A DNA stretch of 40,499 nt from Methylobacterium phyllostachyos (GCF_900103445.1 NZ_FNHS01000026.1:1-40499); one strand, 5' to 3'; counted from the first letter of the stretch, positions 16,906 to 26,202 are shown. Numbers and translations are program-made. The notes: generated by a model from the letters alone, not told the origin.

Positions 16906-18687
16906 CTATCCCGCGGATTGCGTGCGCGCGAGTGCCCGCAAGATCTGGCTCGGCGCTACCGAATAGTTCGCATGCATCGGGTGTACGCCCTCGGCGTGCT
17001 GCGTCGCGCCGCGAACGAACAGGAGGCGGGCGCCGCTGGACTCGACGAAGCTGGTGAAGCCGCGGAAGTAGAAGGCCGGACTTTCGTGGGTCAGGGCCAC
17101 GACCTGGGCATCCGGTCGGCAGAAGATGCAATTGATGAGGGCGGAACTCGCCGACCCGACGATGATCGCGGCCGAATGGTAGAGCCTCACCTGCTCGGCG
17201 AACGTCAGATGCTCCGGGTGAACGACCTCGAAGCCGTGGGGCCTCAAGGCCTCGACGATCTCCGCCTCGTTGACGAGCTGGCGCTGCGTGAAGCCGCGCC
17301 GGGACAGGACGATCCGCCGTCCCGCGGGCCCGAGACCGCCCGGATGCTCGGAGAGCCGCTCCAGGATCGCGCGCCGCATGGCGGCGAGCACGTCCTGCGG
17401 CCAGATCGCGTCGTAGGTCGGCAATCCTTCCCGTGTGTCGAAGGGGAAGAAAGCCGGTACGGGAGCGATGCCCAATTCGCGAAACCGGGTCGCGACCGGG
17501 GGCAGCACGATCACGGGTCGATCCCGCGTGTCCATGAGTTCGATCACCTGTCGGTGGGTGTCCGGCATATGATCGTCGACGCAGATCGGCAGGTGCGCCG
17601 GGCAGGCGGGGTCGTTGAACCACAGCATGCGCGGGGCGAACTCGAGCAACCAGTGGCCGTATTGCCGGCTCTGAAATCCGAACATCATCAGGCCGGCCTC
17701 GATCTCGCGGATCTCGGCCGGCGCCTCGATCAGGGCACGGCCGGCGCCCCAGACGGCCGTCATGATCTGTCCCGGATTGACCCCGTCCTTGATGTCCGCA
17801 ACGCCGCTCAGCGGATGGGCCGCCAGGTCGTAGATCAGGCGCTGGCCGTGCAACACGACGTTGCTCCGGGGGAAGGTCAGGCAATCCGTGAACAGGGCGA
17901 CGTATTGCGGCGGCGCATCGAGGGTTCCGGGTTGGGAGGTCAGCGCGATCGGGCCGTCAAGGAACCGCACCTCCGGCTCGGCCATCCTGCGGCCGGCCAG
18001 CAACTCGCGATAGACGCCCTGCCCTTCATGGGCGGCCTGCCGGGCCGAGACGATGTCGTAGATACCAACGGGGCCAAGGCCGGCGATTGTCCGGGTACTC
18101 TCGTGAAGAGCCGCAGCCTCCTCGTGCCGGCCCGCCTCCGCGAGGGCGTTCATCTGCAGGATGCGCAGGTTCCGGATCTTGGTGCTGATGTTGTGGCCGT
18201 CCCCGGTCGCAAGCCCGGCATCCCCGCCATTGAGCGCGAAGGCGAGGCGGTAACATTGGACCGCAGGTTCCGCCCGGTACCGGCACTCGTGATCCCAACC
18301 CACCCGCAGGAGAGTTGCGGCGACCTCACGGAGGGCCGGCTCGGCGCCGCCGCCCCGCCTCATCTCCGCGACGAACGCCGACGCTTCGTCCCAGAGTCCT
18401 CGCTCGACGAGGTCGCGCAGGCGCGCCGTCGCGGCGGTCGTCCGCCAGCGCTCTTGGCCCCGCGGGTCGAGCGGGGCGGCGAGATCGTAGGCGCGGGCCG
18501 CAGCCCCAAACTGGCCGCTGCCTTCGAGCCTGAACCCGAGCGCTTCCAGATGGCGCAGGGTCGCGATCGCGCGTGCTTCCCCTGGAGGCTCCATGCTGAG
18601 CAGGGTGGCCAGCGCCTCGATCTTGTCCGGGGCGTTGCCGCTATCGATCGACCGGATCAGGTCGATGAAGATCGCCGTCGGCCGCAT
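16906..18687 (-). CDS. GT61 family (DUF563) glycosyltransferase, paralogue 1
   Basis: A 593-residue protein. Residues 1-250 are helical and TPR-like (ECRYRAEPAVQCYRLAFAL, ILQMNALAEAGRHEEAAALHE). The C-terminal half is a GT61/DUF563 glycosyltransferase. Its marks are RQYGHWLLEFAPRMLWFND (GHW near 343-345), VLSRRGFTQRQLVNEAEIVE and a late block IIVGSASSALINCIFCRPDA near 506-525. Many GT61 proteins have a Gly-rich or His-containing turn where this has SAS. The family transfers xylose, GlcNAc or similar sugars; the donor is unknown here. The ATG at 18687 has GGGAGA five to six bases upstream; a longer frame to 18846 lacks this. Close paralogue of 21171-22949 and more distant from 24403-26202. It is monocistronic and divergent from the ATP-grasp gene. 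Confidence 0.85.
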   Translation of the reverse strand: MRPTAIFIDLIRSIDSGNAPDKIEALATLLSMEPPGEARAIATLRHLEALGFRLEGSGQFGAAARAYDLAAPLDPRGQERWRTTAATARLRDLVERGLWDEASAFVAEMRRGGGAEPALREVAATLLRVGWDHECRYRAEPAVQCYRLAFALNGGDAGLATGDGHNISTKIRNLRILQMNALAEAGRHEEAAALHESTRTIAGLGPVGIYDIVSARQAAHEGQGVYRELLAGRRMAEPEVRFLDGPIALTSQPGTLDAPPQYVALFTDCLTFPRSNVVLHGQRLIYDLAAHPLSGVADIKDGVNPGQIMTAVWGAGRALIEAPAEIREIEAGLMMFGFQSRQYGHWLLEFAPRMLWFNDPACPAHLPICVDDHMPDTHRQVIELMDTRDRPVIVLPPVATRFRELGIAPVPAFFPFDTREGLPTYDAIWPQDVLAAMRRAILERLSEHPGGLGPAGRRIVLSRRGFTQRQLVNEAEIVEALRPHGFEVVHPEHLTFAEQVRLYHSAAIIVGSASSALINCIFCRPDAQVVALTHESPAFYFRGFTSFVESSGARLLFVRGATQHAEGVHPMHANYSVAPSQILRALARTQSAG

Positions 18688-19048
18688 GGTTCTCCCGTCC
18701 GTCGTCCTCGGATCCAGTGTTGCCCGGGTCAGTAACGGATCGCGGCTGTGGTGACGAGCAACACGCCCGGCGTCGCGCACCGCGTCGCGTCCGGCTCGCC
18801 GCGAGCCCGTCCCTACGCGCGGCGGCCATGGATGCGGAGCGCCCAAAGCATCGCGCTTCGCAAGCGCGGCGGACCGCGCCGGCTGGACGGTTGCCGATCC
18901 AGGCTATCGCCCGTACCACACCGCCACCGCTCACCGCGTTCTCATGCGTTACCCTGATCGCCGGGCAGCGACGCGCCTGAGGGCGCCGGGAGGTTGAAGG
19001 TGCCACATGGTAGTGAACGGCAAGACCGTATTTGACCTGGAGTGAGCG
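18688..19048. other. Divergent intergenic region
   Basis: These 361 bases separate the minus-strand GT61 gene from the plus-strand ATP-grasp/HAD gene, so they should hold two promoters. Frames within it are Arg/Pro-rich and have no good start signals. I could not pick out a convincing -35/-10 pair. The last 60 bases before 19049 are noticeably AT-richer, fitting a promoter for the plus-strand gene. Confidence 0.5.
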
Positions 19049-20320
19049 ATGAAAAAAAGGGTTTTGGTCGTTCCCGCCGGGACAGAGATCGCCCATGAGG
19101 TCATCGAAAGCCTGAGGTTTTCAAAATTCTGGGATGTCCATGGCGGAAATTCCGTCAAGGATCATTCTGAGATACTCCTCGGGGATAAATGCCACTTCGT
19201 TCCTTTCGTCATCGATCCGAACTTCGTGCCTTCCGTGCAGGATCTGGTCCGGAAGCTGAATATCGACTTCGTCATCCCAGCGCATGACGAGGCGCTGTTC
19301 CGGCTTGCCGGTCGCATCGAGGGGGCCATCGTCGCCGGACCTCTGCCGGACCTTGCCGAAGTTCTGAAGTTGAAATCGACAACGATTGCAAAATTGCAGG
19401 GCGTTGTTCCCGCGCCCCAGGTCTATGCCCCCGGGGAGGAGATTTTCCCCGTCTTCTGCAAGCCCGATCGTGGGCAAGGTTCGCGGGGCGTCAAGATCGT
19501 TCACGATCGCGATGAACTGGAGCGGATGCGCGAGTCGGACGGCAATCTCATCGTTCAAGAATTGCTGACGGGCGAGGAGGTTACGGTCGACTGCTTCTCC
19601 GACCCGGCTGGCCGCGTCCTGTTTGCAAGTGCCCGCAGCCGGGTGCGCACGACCGGCGGCATCTCCGTTCGCTCGCGTTTGGTCGACGATGACGAGCTCC
19701 CGCATTTCGCGGGCAAGATCTCGGACGCGCTGCGTCTGACGGGAGCGTGGTTCTTCCAGATGAAGAAGGGTGCCGATGGGCACTACAAGCTGCTGGAGGT
19801 GGCCAACAGGATCGCGGGTTCCTCCGGATTCCAGCGGGTCCGCGGCGTCAACTTCATGGATGCGTGGCTTCACCAGCTCTCCGGCCAGGCGGTGAACTTT
19901 CACGTCCCGGCCGATTTCAGCTTCGTGTATGATCGCGCGCTCTACGTTAAGACGATCGTCAGATCGGAAATTCACACCCTCTATGTCGACTTCGATGATA
20001 CGTTAATCTTGGATGGTAGCCAGATAAACCATCGCTTGATCGGAATTCTGTATGGCGCTAAATTCAACAAGCGCAAAAGGATCGTCCTCTTAACGAGGCA
20101 TGACGGTATCGTCGAAGAGAAGCTTGCGCGGATAGGCCTCGAAAAATTCTTCGACGAAATTATCCACCTCAAGAATGGGGAGAGGAAGTCTCAGTACGTT
20201 CGCGGGCCGGATGCGATGTTCATCGACGACTCGTATCGGGAGCGCGTAGACGTCGCCGAGATGTGTGGTGCGATCACGGTCGGTCCGGAGTCCCTCGATC
20301 TCGTCGAAGGTATCTTATGA
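19049..20320 (+). CDS. ATP-grasp / HAD fusion protein
   Basis: A 423-residue protein. Residues 1-105 are a PreATP-grasp-like lobe (VLVVPAGTEIAHEVIESL, FVIPAHDEALFRLAG). Residues 105-300 are a CarB/amidoligase-type ATP-grasp domain with the glycine-rich loop CKPDRGQGSRGVKIV near 137-151, VQELLTGEEVTVDCF and the metal-binding LLEVANRIAGSSG near 249-261. Residues 310-423 are a compact HAD-like domain with YVDFDDTLILDG, LLTRH and FIDDSYRERV, holding motifs I, II and IV but no large cap. The first part would join a carboxylate to an amine using ATP; the second may be a phosphatase acting on substrate or product. GGAGTGAG precedes the ATG. The HAD part is AT-richer than the neighbours. The stop overlaps the next start by 4 bp, so product and acyltransferase probably act on one pathway. 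Confidence 0.8.
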   Translation: MKKRVLVVPAGTEIAHEVIESLRFSKFWDVHGGNSVKDHSEILLGDKCHFVPFVIDPNFVPSVQDLVRKLNIDFVIPAHDEALFRLAGRIEGAIVAGPLPDLAEVLKLKSTTIAKLQGVVPAPQVYAPGEEIFPVFCKPDRGQGSRGVKIVHDRDELERMRESDGNLIVQELLTGEEVTVDCFSDPAGRVLFASARSRVRTTGGISVRSRLVDDDELPHFAGKISDALRLTGAWFFQMKKGADGHYKLLEVANRIAGSSGFQRVRGVNFMDAWLHQLSGQAVNFHVPADFSFVYDRALYVKTIVRSEIHTLYVDFDDTLILDGSQINHRLIGILYGAKFNKRKRIVLLTRHDGIVEEKLARIGLEKFFDEIIHLKNGERKSQYVRGPDAMFIDDSYRERVDVAEMCGAITVGPESLDLVEGIL

Positions 20321-20976
20321 TCCGGGCGACATCACAGACCGAGCGGCTCGTTCTCTTCGGCGCCGGAGCGCTGGCGCGCGAGATCTTGGTCGTGCTCCCG
20401 CGGCTGCAGACCCTCGGACGTGCGATCGAGTTTGTCGCCTGTCTCGTCGATCCGGACATCGCGGCCGCCGACCGTCTCCAGGATCGCCCGGTGTCCCGGA
20501 ACATCGATGACTTTGCCGGCGACGAGACCCTCCGCTTCGTCGTGGCGCTGGGTGAGCCGAGGGCACGGGCACGGGCGGTGGAGCGCCTGCGCGCGATTGG
20601 TGCACGCTTCGCCTCGATCATCGATCCGGCGGCGCTGATCGGTGCGAGCAGCAGCGTGGGTGAGGGCTCGATGATCCTCGGTCACGCCTCCATCACGGCG
20701 GATGCCCATCTGGGCGCTCATGTGCTGGTCAACCCGGGCACCACGATCGCGCACGACAACCGGATCGGGGATTTCGCGACCCTGAGCCCCGGTGTGCATC
20801 TGGCCGGACGCGTCACCATCGAGGAGGGCGCCTTCCTCGGCACGGGGGCCTCCGTGATCCCGGGGATCCGGATCGGCGCCCACGCCCTGGTCGGCGCCGG
20901 CGCGATCGTGATTCGGGATGTCCTGCCCAGGCACACCGTCGTCGGCAATCCCGCCCGCATCCTGCGCCGCGACTAG
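20317..20976 (+). CDS. NeuD/PglD-type sugar acyltransferase
   Basis: A 219-residue hexapeptide-repeat acyltransferase. The N-terminal Rossmann-like lobe begins RLVLFGAGALAREILVVLP. The left-handed beta-helix covers about 105-210 (VGEGSMILGHASI, VLVNPGTTIAHDNRIGDFA, LSPGVHLAGRVTIEEGAFLG, GASVIPGIRIGAHALVGAGA), with the His of IAHDNRIG as the likely base. It ends with the usual VVGNPARIL. The family acetylates sugars such as sialic acid, bacillosamine precursors or perosamine-type amino sugars. The ATG at 20317 overlaps the ATP-grasp/HAD stop (ATGA), giving a two-gene operon. It differs clearly from the 9094-9780 protein, so the locus has two separate acylation modules. Confidence 0.85.
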   Translation: MIRATSQTERLVLFGAGALAREILVVLPRLQTLGRAIEFVACLVDPDIAAADRLQDRPVSRNIDDFAGDETLRFVVALGEPRARARAVERLRAIGARFASIIDPAALIGASSSVGEGSMILGHASITADAHLGAHVLVNPGTTIAHDNRIGDFATLSPGVHLAGRVTIEEGAFLGTGASVIPGIRIGAHALVGAGAIVIRDVLPRHTVVGNPARILRRD

Positions 20977-21034
20977 AGCGCTCCACCGAAATGGAGCCGG
21001 TTCGGCGCAAGAGAGCGCGACAAAACAAAGGCTT

Positions 21035-21072
21035 AGAGCCGTGCCCGATTGCACCGCGATCGGGCCGGCTCT
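21035..21072. terminator. Long GC-rich hairpin between convergent genes, possibly a dispersed repeat
   Basis: AGAGCCGTGCCCGAT at 21035-21049 pairs with ATCGGGCCGGCTCT at 21059-21072 with a single bulge, around a nine-base loop. It lies between the convergent acyltransferase and GT61 genes and could terminate both. The preceding bases (from 20977, with CGCTCCACCGAAATGGAGC) also look like a designed palindromic element rather than random spacer, as in dispersed intergenic repeats of related genomes. Confidence 0.5.
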
Positions 21073-21170
21073 AGCCTATCCGGGCGGCGCGAGTCTGGGG
21101 ACGAAGCTGTCCCGCCGCACCGAGCAGGCTGCGGCGCGCCGTGGCCTTCGGACCCTGGATGCAGGACGGA

Positions 21171-22949
21171 TCATGCGCGGCCGACCCTCTCCAGGGCGCG
21201 CAGGACTTGGTCCGGCGAGACCGTATAATTGGCGTGGAACGGATGCACGCCCTCGGCCCGCTCGGTGGTGCCGCGCACGAAGAGCAGGTCGGCACCGCTC
21301 GACTCGATCATGCTGGTATAGCCGCGGAAGTTGAACGACAGGCCTTCGTGGATCAGCGCGACGACCTTGGCACCGGGCCGGCAGAAGATGCAGTTGGTCA
21401 GCGCGGAACTCGCCGATCCGACGATGATGTCGGCCGCGTGGTAGGTGGCGATCTGCTCGGCGAAGCCGAGGGTCTCGGGGTGGACGACCTCGAACCCGTG
21501 CTGCTGCAGGATGCCGACGATCTCCGCCTCGTTCAGAAGCTGGCGCTGCGCGAAGCCGCGCCGCGAGAGTACGATCCGCCGGCCCGTCCGGCGCAGGTCG
21601 ACGCCGTGCGCCGCGAGCCGCTCGAACACACGGGCTCGCAGGTCGGCGAAGACGTCGCCCGGCCAGACGGCATCGTAGACCGGGTGACCGGGGTGTGTGT
21701 CGAACGGGAGGAGGGTCGGCGCCGGCGCGAGGCCGAGTTCCCGGAATCGCGCCGGCACCGCCGGTAGTGGCAGCACCGGCCGGTCGCGCGCGTCGATCAA
21801 TTCGATGATCTGCCGATGCGTCTCCGGCATGTTGTCGTCGATGCAGAGCGGGAGACCGGACGGGCAGGCGCGGTCGTTGAAGCACAGCATGCGCCCGACG
21901 AATTCCAGGAGCCAGTGGCCGTAATTCCGGCTCTGGAGGCCGAACAGCATCAGGCCCGCGTCGATCTCCTGAAGCCGAGGCGGGGGCGCTACGAGGGCGC
22001 GTCCGCTGCCGTAGGCGGCGATCATGATCTGATCGGGATTGACGCCGTCCCGGATATCGAAGGTGGCGCTCTGCGGATGCGCGGCGAGGTCATAGATCAG
22101 GCGGTCGTCCTGGAGCACGACGTTGCTGCGCGGGAACGCCAGACAGTTCCGGAACAGCGCGACATATTGGGGCGGGGCGTCGAGGGAGCCGGTCTGGGAT
22201 TCGAGCGCGACCGGGCCTTCGAGGAACCTGATCTCAGGCTCGCGGATCCGGCGGCCCGGCCGCACCACGTGGTAGAGGCCCCGGCCGTCGGCGGCGGCTT
22301 GCTGCGCCGACCTGATGTCGTAGATGCGCATCGGCCCGAGGCCGAGCAGGCTGCGCGTCTGCTCGTGCAGGGCGATGGCCTCCTCGTGTCGGCCGTCCTC
22401 CGCGAGCGCGCGCATCTGGAGGATCCGGATGTCCCGGATCTTGCGCTCGAGCGTGTGCCCGTCGACCGTCGCGAGCCCATGGCCGCCGCCGCTCAGCTCG
22501 TGCGCCAGCCGGTAGCATTGCACCGCGGCCTCCGCCTCGTAGCGGCATTCGTGATGCCACGCGAGACTCATCAACGCGTCGATGCCCGCCTTGATCGCCA
22601 CGCCCGGATTCCCGTCGCGCCGCAGGGCGGCCACCCGCGCCGTGGCCTCATCGAAGCGCCCTTGCCCGCACAGGCCCCGGAGGCTCACGGTGACGGCGGC
22701 CGTCCGCCAGCGCTCGCGGTGGTCCGCATCGATATCGGCGATCAGCTCGTAGGTCCCGGAGGCTTCCACGGGGCGGTTGCTGCCCTCCAGCCGGAAAGCG
22801 AGGGTCTCGAGGTGTTGCACGATGGACGCTGCGCCCACGCCCGCTGCAATCTCCCTGGACGCGACCGCGGCGAGCTCTCCGAGGATCCGGGACGCGTTGG
22901 CGCCGCCCACGCCCTTGACCAGATCCATGAACGCCGCGCTCGGCCGCAT
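21171..22949 (-). CDS. GT61 family (DUF563) glycosyltransferase, paralogue 2
   Basis: A 592-residue paralogue of the 16906-18687 protein, colinear along its whole length. It has the helical N-terminus (ECRYEAEAAVQCYRLAHEL, RILQMRALAEDGRHEEAIALHE), GHW near 343-345 in SRNYGHWLLEFVGRMLCFND, VLSRRGFAQRQLLNEAEIV and VGSASSALTNCIFCRPGA. The ATG at 22949 is fixed by AGGAGG upstream and by alignment with paralogue 1, which also starts MRP-x-A-x-F-x-DL. Both genes lie on the minus strand and are separated by the ATP-grasp/acyltransferase pair, as if a GT61 gene had been duplicated with that pair between. The donor and linkage probably differ slightly from paralogue 1; nothing in the sequence gives them. 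Confidence 0.85.
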   Translation of the reverse strand: MRPSAAFMDLVKGVGGANASRILGELAAVASREIAAGVGAASIVQHLETLAFRLEGSNRPVEASGTYELIADIDADHRERWRTAAVTVSLRGLCGQGRFDEATARVAALRRDGNPGVAIKAGIDALMSLAWHHECRYEAEAAVQCYRLAHELSGGGHGLATVDGHTLERKIRDIRILQMRALAEDGRHEEAIALHEQTRSLLGLGPMRIYDIRSAQQAAADGRGLYHVVRPGRRIREPEIRFLEGPVALESQTGSLDAPPQYVALFRNCLAFPRSNVVLQDDRLIYDLAAHPQSATFDIRDGVNPDQIMIAAYGSGRALVAPPPRLQEIDAGLMLFGLQSRNYGHWLLEFVGRMLCFNDRACPSGLPLCIDDNMPETHRQIIELIDARDRPVLPLPAVPARFRELGLAPAPTLLPFDTHPGHPVYDAVWPGDVFADLRARVFERLAAHGVDLRRTGRRIVLSRRGFAQRQLLNEAEIVGILQQHGFEVVHPETLGFAEQIATYHAADIIVGSASSALTNCIFCRPGAKVVALIHEGLSFNFRGYTSMIESSGADLLFVRGTTERAEGVHPFHANYTVSPDQVLRALERVGRA

Positions 22950-23270
22950 GTTGCCCTCCTGTCCCCTCGCCGTGGGGATCACGATCTGACCGGTATCGGA
23001 AGCCGCCTCCCCTGACGAGCGCGACCGGTCGCGGTCCAGCGCCGATCCCGGGGCGCATCGATGCGCGGGCGGGCCGACGACTCGTTCGCTGCCCAATCAC
23101 GCACAGGCACCCGAAGGCTCCGGCCTCACCCGTGATCCCGTCCGTGCCAAGCTTTGCCGGTCAGGCTGCCCGTCGGGGCGCCTTCCGCACCCCTGCACGG
23201 GCATGTATAGCGGGCCTCGTCGCTGGATTGCATGGGTGACGGCGATCGAGAGCGAAGGCGTGGTCGAGCG
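22950..23270. other. Divergent intergenic region
   Basis: These 321 bases lie between the minus-strand GT61 paralogue 2 and the plus-strand aminotransferase, and so should hold both promoters. No gene, tRNA or convincing promoter pair is seen. The AGGAGG of the GT61 gene is at its left edge. Confidence 0.5.
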
Positions 23271-24380
23271 ATGATCCCGGTACTGATCCCGAGCCTCCCG
23301 GAGACGGACGCGATCGTCCCCTACCTGCGCCGGATCGACGAGGCCCACATCTACAGCAACTACGGGCCCCTGACCAAGGCGTTCACCGACCGGCTGTGCC
23401 GGCTCATCGGCGCGCAGAGCGGTGACGGCCCGGTCCACGCGGCGCTGACCAGCAACGGCACTACGGCGATCGAACTCGCCCTGCGCTACCGCAGCGCGGG
23501 CCGCCCCGGCCGGTATTGCGTCATGCCGTCCTGGACCTTCATCGCCTCCGCCCATGCGGCGGCCAATGTCGGGCTCACGCCCTACTTCACCGATGTCGAT
23601 CCCGGGTCCCTGGCGCTTACGCCGGAGATCGCCGCCCGCGCCCTGCGGGCCAATCCCGGCGACGTCGCGGCGGTCGTCGTCGTGAGCCCATGCGGCGCAC
23701 CGATCGAGATCGAGGCCTGGGAGGCATTCGAGGCCGAGTACGGTGTCCCGGTGATCTTCGACGCCGCGGCCGCCGGCTTGAATCTTCGGCAGGTCGGCGC
23801 GCAACCGCTGTGCATCAGCCTGCACGCCACCAAGGCGCTCGGGATCGGGGAAGGCGGCGCGATCATCACGGCTGATGCCGCGATGGCGGCGGCGATCACC
23901 GGGATGACGGGGTTCGGGTTCGCAGCCGGCAGCCGCGTCTCGGAGATGCGCGGCGGGAACTACCGCATCTCCGAATATGCCGCCGCCGTGGGGCTCGCCG
24001 TCCTCGACGGCCTCGACGCGCGCATCGCCCGGTTACGCGAGGTCTCGCTGGCCTATGTGGCGGGGTTCGAGGCGATCGGCGTGCCGATGCAGGCGGGCTT
24101 CGGCCGCGACTGGCTGACGATGACCGCCAACGCGATCTTCGACGCCGGCGCCGTCGCCGAGGTGACCGCGGCCTTCGACCGGTCCGGGATCCAGTGGCGG
24201 CGCTGGTATGGCGGCGGCTGCCACACGCACCCGACCTTCGCCACCTGCCCCCACGACGGCCTTGCCGCGACGCGGGGCGTGGCCGAGACCACGATCGGCA
24301 TACCGTTTTTCCCGAGCCTCGCGCCGGAGCAGATCGCGGAAGTCTGCGGGTGCGCCGGGCAGGTCCTGTCATCCCGCTGA
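23271..24380 (+). CDS. DegT/DnrJ/EryC1-type PLP aminotransferase
   Basis: A 369-residue sugar aminotransferase. Marks in order are YSNYGPLTKAFTDRL near the N-terminus, TSNGTTAIELAL for cofactor phosphate, MPSWTFIASAHAAANVG, VIFDAAAAGLNL at the PLP-ring Asp, and Lys188 in LHATKALGIGEGGAII for the Schiff base. It converts a keto sugar nucleotide to an amino sugar. It is shorter and more divergent than the aminotransferase half at 6745-8322, so a different keto sugar is likely. The ATG at 23271 fits the family start; the 13 extra residues from 23232 are Arg-rich and unlikely. It is followed after 22 bases by GT61 paralogue 3, so sugar and transferase may be a matched pair. Confidence 0.85.
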   Translation: MIPVLIPSLPETDAIVPYLRRIDEAHIYSNYGPLTKAFTDRLCRLIGAQSGDGPVHAALTSNGTTAIELALRYRSAGRPGRYCVMPSWTFIASAHAAANVGLTPYFTDVDPGSLALTPEIAARALRANPGDVAAVVVVSPCGAPIEIEAWEAFEAEYGVPVIFDAAAAGLNLRQVGAQPLCISLHATKALGIGEGGAIITADAAMAAAITGMTGFGFAAGSRVSEMRGGNYRISEYAAAVGLAVLDGLDARIARLREVSLAYVAGFEAIGVPMQAGFGRDWLTMTANAIFDAGAVAEVTAAFDRSGIQWRRWYGGGCHTHPTFATCPHDGLAATRGVAETTIGIPFFPSLAPEQIAEVCGCAGQVLSSR

Positions 24381-24402
24381 GCTGCCATCCGAACGGGCGA
24401 CG

Positions 24403-26202
24403 ATGATGGGCGAGGCATTCCGGCAGATCCTGGTTCAGGCTGCCCAATCCGGCACGCAGGAGGGGCTGGAGGCCCTGGAACGCGCCCTGAGCGCAGCAGA
24501 GCCGAGTGACGTGGCCGCCCAGCATCTCGCGACGCTCGGATTTCGGTTCGAGTCCGAGGATAGGGTGGGGCTCGCCGCCCAAGCCTACGCGCTGGCCGCG
24601 CGGGTTGCCCGGTCCCGGGCGCCGCGCTACCGGCTCGCCGCGATCCGTGCCCGGATCCTCGACCTGTGCGGGCGCGACGACTTCGATCCGGTCGAGCCGT
24701 TGCTGGACGATCTCCAGCAGGCCAAGACGGCGGCCGAGGATCCCGGCCGGGCGGATCCCTCCTTCGTCGACCTGGGATGGGCGTGCGAGATGCACGGGGA
24801 GGTCGAGCGGGCCGTACGCTTCTACCTGCTCGCCCGGATCGCCCGCGACCATCACGGCGGCGCGGCGCTGACGCATGACGGCGACACCTTCGAGGTGAAG
24901 ATCAAGAACCTGCGCCGCCTGCAGTTCGACGCGCTGCTCGCGGAGGGGCGGTTCGATGAGGCGATCGAACTCCACAAACGGACCGGCCGCGTGCACGGCT
25001 CCGCGCCGCTCGCCGCCTACGAGATCGTCGGCGTCAAGGCTCTCGCCGAAGCGGGCGAGGCCTCCTACGTCGAGATCCTGCCCGGCCGCCGGATCGAGGC
25101 CCCGGCCCTCAAGTTCTGGGAGCCGCCCCCGCCCCTGCTGTCGGAGCCGGGTGATCTCGACATGCCGCCGCTCTACCTCGCGTTCCTGCAGGAGGCCCAC
25201 GCGTTTCCGCGCAGCAACGTCGTCGTGAAAGGCGATCGGGTCGTCTACGACGTGGCCGCGCACCCGCGCCGCAAGGACATCCTGATCCAGGACGGGGTCA
25301 ATCTCGACCAGATCATGATGGCGGCGTTCGGCCGGACCCGCGCCCTGATCGAGATCCCGGAGAACGCGGAGCGGATCGAGGCCGGCTTGGTGATGTTCGG
25401 CCTTCAGAGCCGGAACTACGGGCACTGGTTCAGCGAGTTCGTGCCGCGGATGCTCTGCTACAACGATCCGCGCTGCCCGGACGGGATCCCGCTCTGCATC
25501 GACGACCACATGCCGGGCACCCACGAGGAGATCCTGTCCCTGCTCGACACCCGCAACCGGCCGGTGATCAAGCTGCCGCCCAGGCCGGTCTCGTTCGGGA
25601 CGCTCGGCATGGCGCCGGTGCCGGCCTTCTTCCCGTTCGATATGAAGCCCCGGCAAACGTTCTACGACACGATCTGGCCCGCCGACATCTTCGGGATGAT
25701 CCGGGAGCGGATCCTCGAACGAGCCCGCGAGCGGGGCGTGCTGTCCGAGCGGAACGATCGGCGGCTGTTCATCTCGCGCAAGGCCTTCACGCAGCGCGTC
25801 CTTGAGAACGAGCAGGAGGTCGCCGATCGCCTGCGCCCCCTCGGCTTCGAGGTGATCTATCCGGAGACGCTCTCGTTCCTGGAGCAGGTCGCCCTGTTCC
25901 ACTCCGCGGCCCTGGTCGTCGGGTCGTCGAACTCCTCCCTCAACAACGCGCTCTTCGCCCGGCCCGGATGCCAGATCCTCGGGCTCATTCACGAGGATCT
26001 GAGCTTCAACTTCCGCGGCTATACCAGCTACGTCGAGGCCGGCGGTGCGCAGATCACGTTCCTGCGCGGCAAGTCGAGCGCGCGGAAGGACAACGTGCAT
26101 GCCTTTCACGCCAATTACCGCGTCGATCCGAAGCGGGTCACCGACGCGGTCGCTCAGCTGACGATGCGTTCGCCTGCCCTTGCCGGCTGCATCAGGACGT
26201 GA
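24403..26202 (+). CDS. GT61 family (DUF563) glycosyltransferase, paralogue 3
   Basis: A 599-residue member of the same set as the minus-strand paralogues but more diverged. The helical N-terminus has EMHGEVERAVRFYLLARIA and RRLQFDALLAEGRFDEAIELHK. The catalytic part has RNYGHWFSEFVPRMLCYND with GHW at 340-342, FISRKAFTQRVLENEQEV and LVVGSSNSSLNNALFARPG, where the other two have SASSAL. Either ATG at 24403 or 24406 can be the start; the ribosome site is weak and translation may depend on the aminotransferase stop at 24380. The longer frame from 24208 lies inside the aminotransferase gene. The operon ends with a strong hairpin at 26203. Confidence 0.85.
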   Translation: MMGEAFRQILVQAAQSGTQEGLEALERALSAAEPSDVAAQHLATLGFRFESEDRVGLAAQAYALAARVARSRAPRYRLAAIRARILDLCGRDDFDPVEPLLDDLQQAKTAAEDPGRADPSFVDLGWACEMHGEVERAVRFYLLARIARDHHGGAALTHDGDTFEVKIKNLRRLQFDALLAEGRFDEAIELHKRTGRVHGSAPLAAYEIVGVKALAEAGEASYVEILPGRRIEAPALKFWEPPPPLLSEPGDLDMPPLYLAFLQEAHAFPRSNVVVKGDRVVYDVAAHPRRKDILIQDGVNLDQIMMAAFGRTRALIEIPENAERIEAGLVMFGLQSRNYGHWFSEFVPRMLCYNDPRCPDGIPLCIDDHMPGTHEEILSLLDTRNRPVIKLPPRPVSFGTLGMAPVPAFFPFDMKPRQTFYDTIWPADIFGMIRERILERARERGVLSERNDRRLFISRKAFTQRVLENEQEVADRLRPLGFEVIYPETLSFLEQVALFHSAALVVGSSNSSLNNALFARPGCQILGLIHEDLSFNFRGYTSYVEAGGAQITFLRGKSSARKDNVHAFHANYRVDPKRVTDAVAQLTMRSPALAGCIRT

